Source: Cryptomeria japonica
Taxonomy: Eukaryota; Streptophyta; Pinopsida; Cupressales; Cupressaceae
Direction of reading: 5' to 3'
Length of the DNA: 64,000 bases
NCBI RefSeq assembly: GCF_030272615.1
Contig: NC_081412.1
Location: 22,846,432-22,910,431, forward strand
Shown here one piece after another: positions 54,127 through 63,990 of the stretch (position 1 is its first letter; each line of letters opens with the position of its first letter). A model generated the notes under the pieces. The model worked only from the letters and a program-made list of their open reading frames with translations. It had not been told where the DNA came from and searched no databases. A program made the translations under genes and the position numbers.

Positions 54127-56060
54127 CTATGATGAACTCCCTCCCTCGGAGCCGCCTGGCCTCAATAGAATTTGAGCCCCTGAAGGACCCACCCTAGGAT
54201 CATCCTACCTATCCCCTCTATCTGGTGGTGGCGGAGGACCCATAACCCCACCACTCGATGCCTGTCTCCTCCGGCTCCCTCCCATAGCTGTCGATGTACG
54301 TGACGGTCTATGGAAGCTCCTCGCCCGCTGATCTATTGGCACTGCACCATAGTAGAGGTCTCTCCACTAGGCTATCTCCTCCCCTGGCCGCAGGACATAG
54401 GCATATCCTGCCCTTGTATCCTTCGCTGCCTGCCTCCCAGCCCTCAGTGCTGTCTCAGCCTCTGTATAGCGCTGGATAGCCTGATCCCGCTCTCGCTCAG
54501 TATCTCTGAGCCTCATCCTGAGTCGATCCCTCTCCCTCTCCAGCTCCTGGATCTCATCTGCCTGGCCCTGGCAGATCTCCCTCAGCTCTAGCAGCTCATC
54601 CTCCACTGGGTCAGCCCCCTCTGCCTCTGCCTGTGGCTCCCCCTCTACGGGTGCCTGCTCCTGTACCTGTACCTGTACTGGTGCCTACACTAGTACCTGT
54701 CTCTGTCCCTGTCCCTGTATCTGTACCTGCCTGGGACACTGTGCTACTAGCACCTGTAGCGGCAATCCACCGCAACCCCTCACCACCCAAGCCTACCTCT
54801 CCTCTCCACCCTCCCTTCGAGGTGCAACCCGCCTCTCTCCAACTACTCCCCTCCTCCTCCATCGGCCTCTGCCCCCATCACCTCCACCATCCTCATCATC
54901 ACCACCACCATCTCCCTCCAATACCTCTCCTGGATCTGTCAATCATGGGAATGGATGCTCTGCCTAGTAGGTTGTGTACTTGGCATCCATGCCGGTGTCC
55001 TCAATCTCTGGCCACATGTCCCAGGGTAGGGGCATCATCTCTACTAGCTGTGTCACTACCTGATCATATGACAGCAACGACCCAAACTGTGCTTGGTCTC
55101 TAACTATGCGGGCATACATGCCTGAGCCCTGGGGCATCCTCTGAATCCAGCCAAATTGTCGGCCAACCTTGTCCACCAGCTGTCTCTCTAGCACATAGGG
55201 TATCTGCCCAATCAGATACCTGCTCCGGAAGGTGTAGGGAAGCTCAACTGTGTCATCCTCCCACTCCTCGTAGCCCAGATATGGTCTCCATATGACCACA
55301 TCAATGTCGTCTATCACCCGCCGCCAATGCTCTAGCCTGCCAATCCGTGGCTGCGATGTGATCATATCATATAAATGTACAAAATTGCCTCCATGCCCCC
55401 TGCCCCTGAAGTGTATCGGTCGGGTAACGGGCAGATGCTCATAGGCCCATACCTGCAACAATGTCACTCTGCAGCCCAATCCTACGGATCCATGGTACAC
55501 AAACTGATGAAGCTCATAATACAAATGGGCCAGCACACATGGTCCCCAGGCATATCTGGTGTGCTGTGTCACCAGTGTCTCCAGTGCTCCTCCCCAGCCC
55601 ACAGCCAAACCCCGTGTTGCCCTATCCGGACATAGGAACCCACTGATAGCTCCTCCTATCACTGCCGGCAATGCCAATCATGTGGCTATCATGGTGTCCC
55701 ATGCCACGTGTCCTGCCCTCATCTCCAGTCCAAGGTCCTAGAACACCCGTCTCAAGGCCTCTCTGTCTCCATCTCGATCATATGGGATCAGCTCCCCATC
55801 AATCGGTATCCGCAATATCCTATACACATCCTCTAGGGTGACTGTCATCTCACCCATCGGCAAATGAAAGGTGCACGTCTCAGAGTGCCATCTCTCAGCC
55901 AGTGTAGTCAGCAAACCCATGTTTGCCCGAAACTCAGGCACTACAACACATGTCTCAATCCCATCTCCTCGATGGCAGCTCTGTCCTCGAACGACAAATC
56001 AAGTCGCAACCTCTGCGTCGACGGGAATCTCTCCTGTGACTCCAACATCGGCAAATACTC
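54127..56060 (-). pseudogene. Antisense plant mobile domain (PMD, MAIN-like) gene
   Basis: On the minus strand one frame runs from about 56060 to 54127, with a frame change near 55942 and about five stops, all TAG. N-terminal: EYLPMLESQERFPSTQRL, AERWHSETCTFHLPMGEMTV, LEDVYRILRIPIDG (a hallmark of PMD). Centre: GGALETLVTQHTRYAWGPCV, LLQVWAYEHLPVTRPIHFRG, RLEHWRRVIDDIDVVIWRPY, WEDDTVELPYTFRSRYLIG, VGRQFGWIQRMP. C-terminal: an acidic/Gly/Arg region and a coiled coil (LERERDRLRMRLRDTERERD). PMD proteins such as MAIN act in gene silencing; PMD genes carried antisense by Gypsy elements are a known arrangement. A CAG acceptor at 56061-56063 may begin this exon. Confidence 0.85.
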
Positions 56061-56089
56061 CTGCAGTCAAGCAAATCAATCATGTCAGT

Positions 56090-56375
56090 CATAGTGGCAA
56101 TCATTGTTTATCACAAAACGCTACTGGTTATCTAAATGCATATGGTTATCTATCCTAGTGACACTCACTGTTCATCACAAAGTGTTGCTATTTATCCTAG
56201 TGGTACTCCCTATTCATCACAAAGTACCACGTGTGTGACACTCACTGTTCATCACAAAGTGTTACTCACATTTGCACTCCCTGTTTATCACAAAGTGCTG
56301 CTCATATTTTAGTACTCCCTATTCATCACAAAGTACTCTATCTTGGTACTCACTGTTCATCACAAAGTGCCTTGA
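56090..56375. repeat. Tandem array of small stem-loops with covarying stems
   Basis: Six or seven units share a loop like TCCCTATTCATCACAAA or TCACTGTTCATCACAAA, flanked by a 5-6 bp stem whose sequence changes in step on both sides: ACACT/AGTGT (56161-56185 and 56238-56262), GGTACT/AGTACC (56202-56228), GCACT/AGTGC (56274-56298), AGTACT/AGTACT (56311-56337), GGTACT/AGTGCC (56346-56372, one wobble). An older unit at 56094-56126 has AGTGGC/GCTACT. Such compensatory change suggests a selected RNA or DNA fold. Confidence 0.72.
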
Positions 56376-56499
56376 TCTATCCTAGTCTTCCTAGAGGACC
56401 TGCTTGAGTGTATCCTCTCAGCAGCTTATCCAATCGACAGCGTATGTTCATCACAGAACTGTCGATTTGACCTAGAAGATGCAAATTCATACTTTTCAA

Positions 56500-56775
56500 A
56501 CGCAAACGTGCTTACCTGACATAAACGCGCTTTCAGACTGCACAGACGTGCCTAAAAAACACAGACACGCCTGCTTGACACAGACGTGCCTATGCTCTAC
56601 ACAGACGCGCCTGAACGACACAGACGTGCCTTCTTGGCACAAACGTGCCTACACATCACAGACGTGGCCGCAATTGACACAGATGCGGGTTCAGACACAG
56701 ACGCGCCTAGCACAAACACAGACATGCCTCGCGAGCACAAACGTGCCTGGCACCAACGCAGACGCGCCTGGACAT
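56500..56775 (-). repeat. CGCGTCTGTGT-like motif array, antisense side
   Basis: About fourteen units of CACAGACGCGCCT-type sequence ~20 bp apart, e.g. 56541, 56559, 56579, 56600, 56619, 56696 and 56757. On the minus strand they read AGGCGCGTCTGTG, the same sense as the leader arrays have on the plus strand. They lie upstream of the PMD frame, within its possible first intron or leader. Confidence 0.82.
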
Positions 56776-56884
56776 TTTTTGACACTTTTTGGACGCTAGT
56801 CTAAGCGCATTTATGACCCTATCTAGCATGCATTAATGACAAAATTAAATGCGTCAAAGTACGAGGAGGTTTGGTGGTACTTAC

Positions 56885-57040
56885 CGGCTCTCCTACCTCT
56901 GCTGGCCTCTAAAATTGGTGAACGCGGACGAATCTGTGAGTGAAAGCCATCACTGCTGACTGCTCCTGCTCTATTTTCGCTCTGCAATATGCTCTTGTGG
57001 ATGTGTAGATGACAATGAGGATGTATTTTCCCCCATGGTC
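56885..57040 (-). other. Possible first exon of the antisense PMD gene
   Basis: On the minus strand an ATG at about 57036 (ATGGGGGAAAATAC) leads into sequence ending at a consensus donor, GCCGGTAAGTAC, with GT at 56884-56883. With the CAG acceptor at 56061-56063 this would define an intron of ~820 bp holding both repeat arrays. The coding register across the join is not settled and TAG/TGA codons occur in the ATG frame. Confidence 0.35.
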
Positions 57041-57279
57041 TATCTTATAGCCTACCCTAGCCCTCACCTTCATTTCCCGAGTCAGTCTTCGTTATCCCGT
57101 GACTTTGTCACTTTATCTGGTCAGTCCATTCTATCCTGTCTTTCTTATCGAGAGATTGTCTGCAATCTTTTCAAACATTTTCATCCAATCTCTCGAGGGG
57201 GCATATCATTCCCATCTTGGGGCAACTCTGTATCAGTTCATCTTATCTTCTTTGAAACAACGCGACAAGCCGCATTGTC

Positions 57280-57295
57280 TCAAAGAGGGGCAAAA
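57280..57295 (+). other. Polypurine tract of the Gypsy element
   Basis: CAAAGAGGGGCAAAA lies directly before the TGTAGACACC start of the 3' LTR, as expected for the plus-strand primer site. Confidence 0.82.
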
Positions 57296-58040
57296 TGTAG
57301 ACACCCAAAATTGTCCAGTCTAAATAAATAAATTTTATTTATTTAATTATCTAAGCTTAATTCTTCTATTAATTAAATAAATCTTTATTTATTTAATTAA
57401 TTCATTTATCCTCTTCTATCCTTATTTCTCATTTAAATAAATACATTTATTTATTTAAATTATCATTTTCTTAAATTAAATAAATATCTTATTTATTTAA
57501 TTAATCCCACTTCTTCTATTAATTAAATAAATCTTTATTTATTTAATTAATTCATTAACCTTTTCTACCCATGACACATGTCATTCATCTCTTAATTCCT
57601 ACATTACCTACCCTCTAATCATAGCCGACCTCCTTTTACACCTCTCAATCTTATCCCTCCATTTCATATTGTGTCTTCTATATAAGGAGATGCTTCCTTC
57701 ATTATCAAACCCTAATGACTGAGCCTAAAGAATCAATTTATGCAATTGACTACACTATGATCCTACTTGCAACCACATTCCGTTCTTTGTTGAGCTCTTG
57801 TGCATATAAAATCTGAGAGCAAATATATCAAGCAAGATCAATGGAGATAGGAAGAATGGAGATTCAAACCCTATTGGACATGTGATGGTATAATCTTTGT
57901 GATTTCAGTTGATTTGCATTGTCTTAGGTAATCTTCATATGTTATGGTGGATCTTTGTTGTTGTTAGGCTAGGGTTTTGTGGTTGAGTCTATTTAGCCTT
58001 TCAATATCGTTATTGTTGTTATCCATTTTCACCATATACA
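57296..58040 (+). repeat. 3' LTR of the 16.1-kb Gypsy element
   Basis: Matches 41906-42688 with small indels (lacks ~36 bases near 57615) and few substitutions. It ends ACCATATACA at 58040, followed by the GTTAT target duplication. Confidence 0.93.
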
Positions 58041-58370
58041 GTTATGTTATGTAGAGCTCTCTCCAATCCATTAGAGGTTCGTCCTTGATAAAGCTACCAT
58101 TACCATAGCCAAGATAGCTTTTGGGCTTGAAAGCATACTCTAGTTTTTCCTCCAGAGGAAGTGAGCAGAAATCCATGGCGTGGCTCATGATGAGGTTTGT
58201 GAGACCCATTGGAACTCGATGATCCACAACCTGGAAAATTCCCCACTCTTGACAAGTCATTTTCAGCTCGGATCTTACTCGATCTCTTTCATGCCCACGA
58301 GAGCTGAGGAGGGAAATTATAGGGATGTCATGGCAAAAGACATTGTTTATGGGATGCTCGTGCTCATCTT
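58041..58370 (-). pseudogene. 2OG/Fe(II) dioxygenase exon 1, downstream part
   Basis: On the minus strand the open frame continues the N-terminal piece at 63910-63990: DEHEHPINNVFCHDIPIISL (the usual IPVIDL-like N-terminal strand), VRSELKMTCQEWGIFQVVDH then RVPMGL (DIOX_N domain; family members usually have NHGV here), MDFCSLPLEEKLEYAFKPK, YLGYGNGSFIKDEP and MDWRELYIT. It ends at the GTTAT site where the Gypsy element inserted. The next bases of the original gene are at 41900 and below; the donor is uncertain, the first GT being at 41885-41884. No stop or shift mars this piece. The enzyme would use 2-oxoglutarate and oxygen in the cytosol; substrate unknown. Confidence 0.88.
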
Positions 58371-59057
58371 TGTGAAAATTCTATTGCAGTTACTGATTAT
58401 TAACCTCCTATCTTTAATAGATTATTTGATCAACAAATATTGGAAAATAACACAGCTACAACTTCGCAAATAAAAATAGGCGGAAAGAAATATGTAACAC
58501 AATGACATGCTATTTCCGGACAATAGTCCCTGGAAAAACCCTAAAGGGAAAACTAGTACTGTAGATGAGAAATATATTAACTTCAACAAATTAAGAGATA
58601 CAAAATTCCTTGCCTCTCACTGGCAAAACTCTAATAATCTCCCAATTTCTCCCGTTGATATTCCTGTACTGCTATCCCTAACGCTATCACTGCACCCCTT
58701 GCTAACACCACAAGACTATTTGCTAACATTGCAAATAATTCTCAAACTTCATATTTTCCAAATGACCCATGACCCCTTTTTATACTATTCTATTGGAAAA
58801 CCAACGGCCGAGATTAATTCAAACCAACGGCTGAGATTAAGACAACTCAATAACCAATAACTAATTTTGGCTATGAGGTGTCACCTAAAAAAAGCCACTA
58901 TTAAATAACAATTGTTTTTATCCTAACAATAGGATCTGACAAAAACAACCATTTTCTAAATTCTGGGTCAGGACGAACAGCTGTCCAAACTACCCATACC
59001 TAATGTTGCTATTTCTAGGTCAGGACGAACAGATGTCCAAGCTACCCATAATTAACA
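58371..59057 (-). repeat. Copia-2 left (3') LTR
   Basis: TG..CA ends. Its TATA-like box (TATAAAAA on the minus strand) is at 58777-58784. A tandem-like phrase, TCAGGACGAACAGCTGTCCA, is repeated near 58971 and 59024. On the interior side a purine-rich run (minus CTAAGAGGGAG, 59058-59068) serves as polypurine tract. Confidence 0.93.
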
Positions 59058-59061
59058 CTCC

Positions 59062-59430
59062 CTCTTAGCGAGGAAGTTGTCCTGCACGACACCCAACTTC
59101 TCTCTGAAGAAGATGAATTTTGCCTTCCCCAATGTCTTTGTCAGAATGTCTACTACCTACTCCTCTGTAGGTATGTACTGTAGCTGAACAATCCCCCTTT
59201 GTACATAATCCCTGATGAAGTGATACTTGATGTCTATATGTTTCAATCTATCATGAAACACTAGATTCTCAGTCAACTTGATACAACTCTGATTATCGCA
59301 ATGTATCACCGTAGTCTCAACCTTCTGACCAAACAAGGCTACTAGCAACTTCCGAAGCCATATAGCTTCACATGTCGCCATGCTAGCTGCTATGTATTCT
59401 AACTCTACTAAACTCAGAGCCACAGACTTC
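59062..59430 (-). pseudogene. Copia-2 RNase H
   Basis: The frame 59423-59157 reads ALSLVELEYIAASMATCEAI, where STEAEY is usual, then VIHCDNQSCIKLTENLVFHD and KHIDIKYHFIRD. A stop near 59158 is followed by VVDILTKTLGKAKF, the Copia pol end. One catalytic Glu block is altered, so activity is unlikely. Confidence 0.85.
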
Positions 59431-59589
59431 TACTTCCTGCTGAACCAAGAGACAACTCCTGATCCCAAACTAAAACAACACCCTGAAGTGCTTCTCTTGT
59501 CTGTTGTACTGTCTGCCCAATCTGCATCAGTATAGCCCATCAACCCGATTCCTTCACCTCGAGCATATCTAATCCCATACTCAATTGTA

Positions 59590-60570
59590 GCTCACAAATA
59601 ACGTAACACATGCTTTGCCGCTGTCCAATGCACTCCCTTTGGCTCAACCATGAACTGACTAAGAGAGTTAACTACAAATGCTATATCTGGCCTGGTATTG
59701 ACCAAATACATGAGAGAACCAATCAACTGCCTGTATAAGGTGGGATCCACATCCTTCTCTCTGGATGTGTCTACCTTCCTCTAATTTTTGATCATAGGTG
59801 TAGACATGGCTTTGCAATCTTCCATCTTGAACTTCTTCAAGATTTTGATGCAATATTTCTCTTGCCCAAGGAAAAAATCTCCATCTATCTGCCATACCTC
59901 CATACATAGAAAGTAGTGCATAAGTCCCAAATCTTTCATCTCGAACTCCGCTGCAAGGTCCCTCTTGCACTCCTCTATGAGCCCTAGTGAACCAGTTAGA
60001 AACAAGTCATCCACATACAGGACAAGAATGAGAATCTCACCCCCAACCACTAAGTAGTAGAGGTTAGCATCCGCCTCACTCTTCACAAAGCCAATTTCCT
60101 GCAAGTAACTATCAATGTGCTCATACCACACTCTGGGAGCCTGCTTGAGTCCGTACAAATCTTTCTTTAATCTACACATGTGGGTCTCTTTACTATGTGC
60201 TACAAAGCCCTCTAGTTGTTCTATGTATACCTCCTCTTTCAACTCGCCATTTAGGAACGCTATCTTGGCATCCATTTGATGGATCTGCCATCCCATCTGT
60301 GCTGAAGCTGATATTACAGCTCATATAGAAGTATACCTGGCCACTGGAGCAAATGTCTCCTCATAGTCTATTCCCTCCTTCTGAGAGAACCCCTTTGCCA
60401 TGAACCTTGCCTTATATTTCTCAATGCTACCATCTGCACCATGCTTGATCTTATAGATCCAACATGATCCAACCACAGCCCTATCTGTTGGTCTAGGAAC
60501 TACTTCCCACACATCGTTCTGCATTATTGAGGTATACTCCTCAGCCATTGCATCTTGCTACACCTGATGT
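59590..60570 (-). pseudogene. Copia-2 reverse transcriptase
   Basis: [59 protein letters not shown], then after a TGA (CGA expected) WQIHQMDAKIAFLNGELKEE, LYGLKQAPRVWYEHID and the catalytic LVLYVDDLFLTGS. A TAG follows MIKN near 59779 (TGG expected), then PTLYRQL continues in another register. The YVDD site is intact but the frame is not. Confidence 0.9.
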
Positions 60571-60574
60571 TGTG

Positions 60575-61877
60575 CAGCCTCCTAATAGCTAGAAGTTTCA
60601 CTATCTACCAACTGACTAACTAATGCTACATAGTCATCATACTTGGTTGGTTGTTTCCGTTGTCTACTACTCCTCCTAGGAGTACCCACTAAATCCTGAG
60701 TATTCTTTTGTGTTGGCTGAACCTCATGATTCCTACTGCCAACTGTAGAGGATGAAACATCAACCTCCATGTCTTCTTGAAGCATCTCCTATTGCACCAG
60801 TTGCTCCATACTTTGGGAACTCTCACTACCTGAGCCTATGCTTGTACTAGTAACTGTACTTGAGCTTTGCTGCCCTTGACTCGATTGAGCTATCCTTGGA
60901 GCTTCTGTCGGTTGCTCACTCTGATCATCTGCTGGCAAATCTCTAGACCTTCTAAATGCCTTGTCCTCCATGAACTTGACATCACGCCTGACTATAATCC
61001 TCCTGGTCCCTGGAATAAATATCCGATATGCCTTTGAGGTTTCACTGTACCCCACAAAGTACCCCTTTTCTGGAGTCTGATCTAACTTGGTACGTGTATC
61101 CTTAGGAATGTGGCAATATGCCAAACTCCCAAAGATCCTGAAGTTACTGACATCTGGCTTCTTCCCAGTGAATGCTTCCTCTGGTGTCATCTTCTCCAAT
61201 ACCTTATGTGGAACTCTATTTTGTATGTATACTTCTGTATTGCATGCCTCTGCCCACAGATAACGAGGCATATCCTGGTCATGCAACATAGCTCTTGCTG
61301 CCTCTGATACAGACCGATTCTTCCTCTCAGCAACTCCATTCTGTTGCGGATTGTAAGGAACAATCCAGTCTCTCTTGATTCCTTCCTTGGTGCAGAACTC
61401 CTAGAACTCATTTCCTTTGTACTCACCTCCATTGTCTGACCGAAGAACCTTTATCTTCTTTCCCATCGAATTCTCCACAAGAGCTTTGAACTCTTGGAAG
61501 CGACTGAAAACCTCATCCTTGGTCTTCAAGAAGTATATCCAAGTCTTCCTGGAGAAATCATCAATATAAGTAACAAAGTACTCATACCCTTTGAGAGACT
61601 TCATCGACATAGGTCCACATACATCTGAATGTACTAGATCAAGAACACCCTCAAATCTTGTGTCACTTCTTGGAAAAGATGCTTTCGCAAACTTCCCCAA
61701 CACACATCCCTTACATATATCATCATGATCTGTGCTCACCTCTGGAACACCTGTCACAGTCTCACGAAGCAATTTAAGTGCTCCATGATGTATATGGCCC
61801 ATTCTCCTATGCCATAGCTCTCCAAGATCTCTAGGATTACTGCTGCTTAGGAGTGCTTTAGGAGTATCAAACTGCAA
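60575..61877 (-). pseudogene. Copia-2 integrase
   Basis: GAG-pre-integrase: LGELWHRRMGHIHHGALKLL, ICKGCVLGKFAKASF (zinc-binding H-H-C-C). Core: LDLVHSDVCGPM, VLRSDNGGEYKGNEF, then after a TAG (CAG expected, EFQEFC) the QQNGVAERKNRSV glutamate block. Beyond it come YLWAEACNTEVYIQNRVPHK, KPDVSNFRIFGSLAYCHIP, and a Ser/Gln-rich linker to RT (SSRQRKQPTKYDDYV). DDE residues are present; two or three stops break the frame. Confidence 0.9.
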
Positions 61878-61886
61878 CCTATAAAG

Positions 61887-62222
61887 TCAACCACTCCTAA
61901 CTCCAATTGCTATGGGTGATTTCCAATCCTTATGCTTGATCAACACATGAGCCCCTTTAAAGAGTACATTGTAACCTTTATCCTGAAGGACAGATATAGA
62001 AATCGGATTCATACCTAAGCCTGGAACATGTAATACATCATGAATGGAAATCATCTTGCCATTCTCCCTTTGAAACTGAATAGTCCCTTTCCCAACTGGG
62101 TTGAGTTTGGACAAGTTCCCCATAGAGATCTGGATTATGGTGTTCTCCTCCTTGTAGCTGGAGAAGTACTCTCTAACTCCTATCATATGAAATGATGCCC
62201 CACTATCTATATACAGACACTC
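61887..62222 (-). pseudogene. Copia-2 protease
   Basis: CLYIDSGASFHM carries the D-S-G-A active site, followed by REYFSSYKEENTIIQISMGN and ISIHDVLHVPGLGMNPISIS, the typical Copia protease pattern. It lies one frame away from gag (small indel near 62222) and is separated from the integrase by a TGA (CGA expected). Confidence 0.87.
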
Positions 62223-63106
62223 TATGAGGTTGAGCTAATCATACAAGCTATGAGTGCAAACTCATCCTCCAATCTACTAGAGAGCTCCTCTGCACTTGTT
62301 GAAGCTGCCACTTGGTTCTTGCCTTTCTTATCTTTCTTCCTTTGTGGGAAATCGCTGACATAGTGGCCAAACTCGTGACATCCAAAACATTTGATCTTAG
62401 ACAGATCCTTCTTCTTCTTCTCACCTTGTGGATTTGATCCTTTACTAGATCCCTTCTTTGCTTTCCCTTTACCCGCTAGGGCAACATTTTCCTGTTCCAC
62501 CTCACTTTTCTGACTCTTATTGTTGGCTCCATTAACAAGGCTTAGTCTAAGCTCCTCCTGAGTGAAATCACTCCAAATTCGATCCCAACTTGGTAAGGTG
62601 TCTCGTCCATTAATAACTTGAACAAAGACATCCCACTGCTTAGAAAGCCCATTTAGGGCTATTCTTACTAGCTCGTCATCATCTGGTTTATCTCCAACAA
62701 CTGCTAACTCATCCTTGACAAGTCTAATCCTGGTGAGGTAACATGTAACGTCTTCTCCCTTGTTCATCCGAGTATTCCTCAACTTTTCTCTGAGAATTAG
62801 CTTCATGTTGGTGGTTGCATTCTGGTACAGATTCAGGATGGCGTCCCACATTGCTTTCCCTTTATCCAAATCTGAGATATGAGGAACTATGTGATCCTTA
62901 ACACCGTCAAGGATTATCCTCCTCGCTTTGGCATCATCCTTCTTATATGTTGCAAGAAGTGTTGCGTCTGTAGGTACAGTCACAACAGTGGTAACATATT
63001 CCTTGATACCATTCTCTTCTAGCAATAAAGAAATTCTGGCTTTCCAAACACCAAAATTTGAGGCTCCATCTAATCTGTCCTGATCTCTTAAACCTGCTGA
63101 GGCCAT
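62222..63106 (-). pseudogene. Copia-2 gag
   Basis: The Met at 63106 (MASAGLRDQDRLDG) is the likely start, since the upstream in-frame Met at 63145 is weakly supported. The UBN2-type gag shows FGVWKARISLLLEENGIKEY, KAMWDAILNLYQNATTNMKL, LREKLRNTRMNKGEDVTCYL and LVNGANNKSQKSEVEQ. The knuckle CFGCHEFGHYVSDFP has lost its last Cys (Phe). Open to its end; probably not functional as packaging protein because of the knuckle. Confidence 0.9.
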
Positions 63107-63210
63107 CTCAAGGGATAAAAGAGATAATAATTCTATAGAAGTCAATCTAGATTTTATAACCCTTCAATTTCTTTCCTTGCCTAGGGTAAACCTTTTCTAC
63201 CCTCAACTTA

Positions 63211-63222
63211 GCTCTGATACCA
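63211..63222 (-). other. Copia-2 primer-binding site
   Basis: The minus strand reads TGGTATCAGAGC immediately after the LTR end TTTTCACA. It matches the complement of the 3' end of initiator-Met tRNA. Confidence 0.92.
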
Positions 63223-63909
63223 TGTGAAAATTCTATTGCAGTTACTGATTATTAACCTCCTATCTTTAATAGATTATTTGATCAACAAATATTGGAGAAT
63301 AACACAACTACAACTTCACAAATAAAAATAGGCAGGAAGAAATATGTAACACAATGACATGGTATTTCCGGACAATTGTCCGTAGAAAAACCCCAAAGGG
63401 AAAACCAGTATTGCAGATGAGAAATATATTAACATCAACAAATTAAGAGATACAAAATTCCTTGCCTCTCACTGGCAGAACTCCGACAATCTCCCAATTT
63501 CTCCCGCTGATATTCCTACACTGCTATCCCCAACGCTATCACTGCACCCCTTGCTAACACCACAAGACTATTTGCTAATACTGCAAATAATTCTCAAACT
63601 TCATATTTTCCAAATGACCCATGACCCCTTTTTATACTACTCTGTTGGAAAACCAATGGCCGAGATTAATTCAAACCAACAGCTGAGATTAAGACAACTC
63701 GATAACCAATAACTAATTTTGGCTATGAGGTGTCACCTGAAAAAAGCCACTATTAAATAACAATTGTTTTTATCCTAACAATAAGATCTGACAAAAACAA
63801 CCATTTTCTAAATTCTGGGTCAGGACGAACAGCTGTCCAAACTACCCATACCTAATGTTGCTATTTCTGGATCAGGACGAACAGCTGTCCAAACTACCCA
63901 TAATTAACA
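63223..63909 (-). repeat. Copia-2 right (5') LTR
   Basis: Mirror of 58371-59057 with scattered, mostly transition, differences. TATAAAAA (minus) at 63629-63636 is a candidate TATA box. It is followed by the ATCTT duplication. Confidence 0.93.
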
Positions 63910-63990
63910 ATCTTTGAGCTTCCTCAAAGGCAACTCTTTAATGCCAGATTCTGCCAAGCTTCTCACACTCTCTATCGCAGCAGGTGCCAT
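63910..63990 (-). pseudogene. 2OG/Fe(II) dioxygenase exon 1, start codon part
   Basis: The minus strand opens with ATG at 63988-63990: MAPAAIESVRSLAESGIKEL then PLRKLKD, the usual N-terminal helix of DOXC dioxygenases (''VRSLAESG-KELP''). The frame runs into the ATCTT duplication and resumes without loss at 58370 once Copia-2 is set aside, so the element sits in coding sequence about 27 codons from the start. Upstream bases 63991-64000 are too few to show a promoter. Confidence 0.87.

Larger units (their letters stand above)
41906..58040 (+). mobile_element. 16.1-kb Tat-like Ty3/Gypsy element with antisense PMD gene
   Basis: LTRs at 41906-42688 and 57296-58040 (TGTAGACACC..ATATACA) and a perfect 5-bp TSD GTTAT (41901-41905 and 58041-58045) define it. 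A primer-binding site follows the 5' LTR and a purine tract (CAAAGAGGGGCAAAA) precedes the 3' LTR. Plus-strand order: long leader, gag, protease, G-patch, RT, RNase H, archaeal-type RNase H, integrase. A ~5-kb spacer then holds an antisense plant-mobile-domain gene and two repeat arrays. Stops in pol fit C-to-T change. It inserted at the 3' side of exon 1 of the dioxygenase gene. Confidence 0.93.
58371..63909 (-). mobile_element. Copia-2, complete Ty1/Copia element inserted in dioxygenase exon 1
   Basis: LTRs at 58371-59057 and 63223-63909 (TGTGAAAATT..AATTAACA) with perfect TSD ATCTT (58366-58370 and 63910-63914). The primer-binding site is at 63211-63222 (minus TGGTATCAGAGC), so the right LTR is the 5' one. 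Gag, protease, integrase, RT and RNase H occur in the Copia order, broken by about ten stops and one frameshift. The LTRs differ at several percent of positions, mostly transitions, so it is older than Copia-1. Confidence 0.95.

Noticed and set aside
54633-55103. Plus-strand frame rich in Pro, Val and His opposite the PMD gene
   Set aside because: It is a shadow of the low-complexity C-terminal region of the antisense PMD gene, and lacks any domain.
56090-56775. Regularly spaced repeats that could be taken for a CRISPR array
   Set aside because: Repeats are degenerate, the spacers are not unique sequences of fixed length, no cas genes exist, and the context is a plant LTR retrotransposon.
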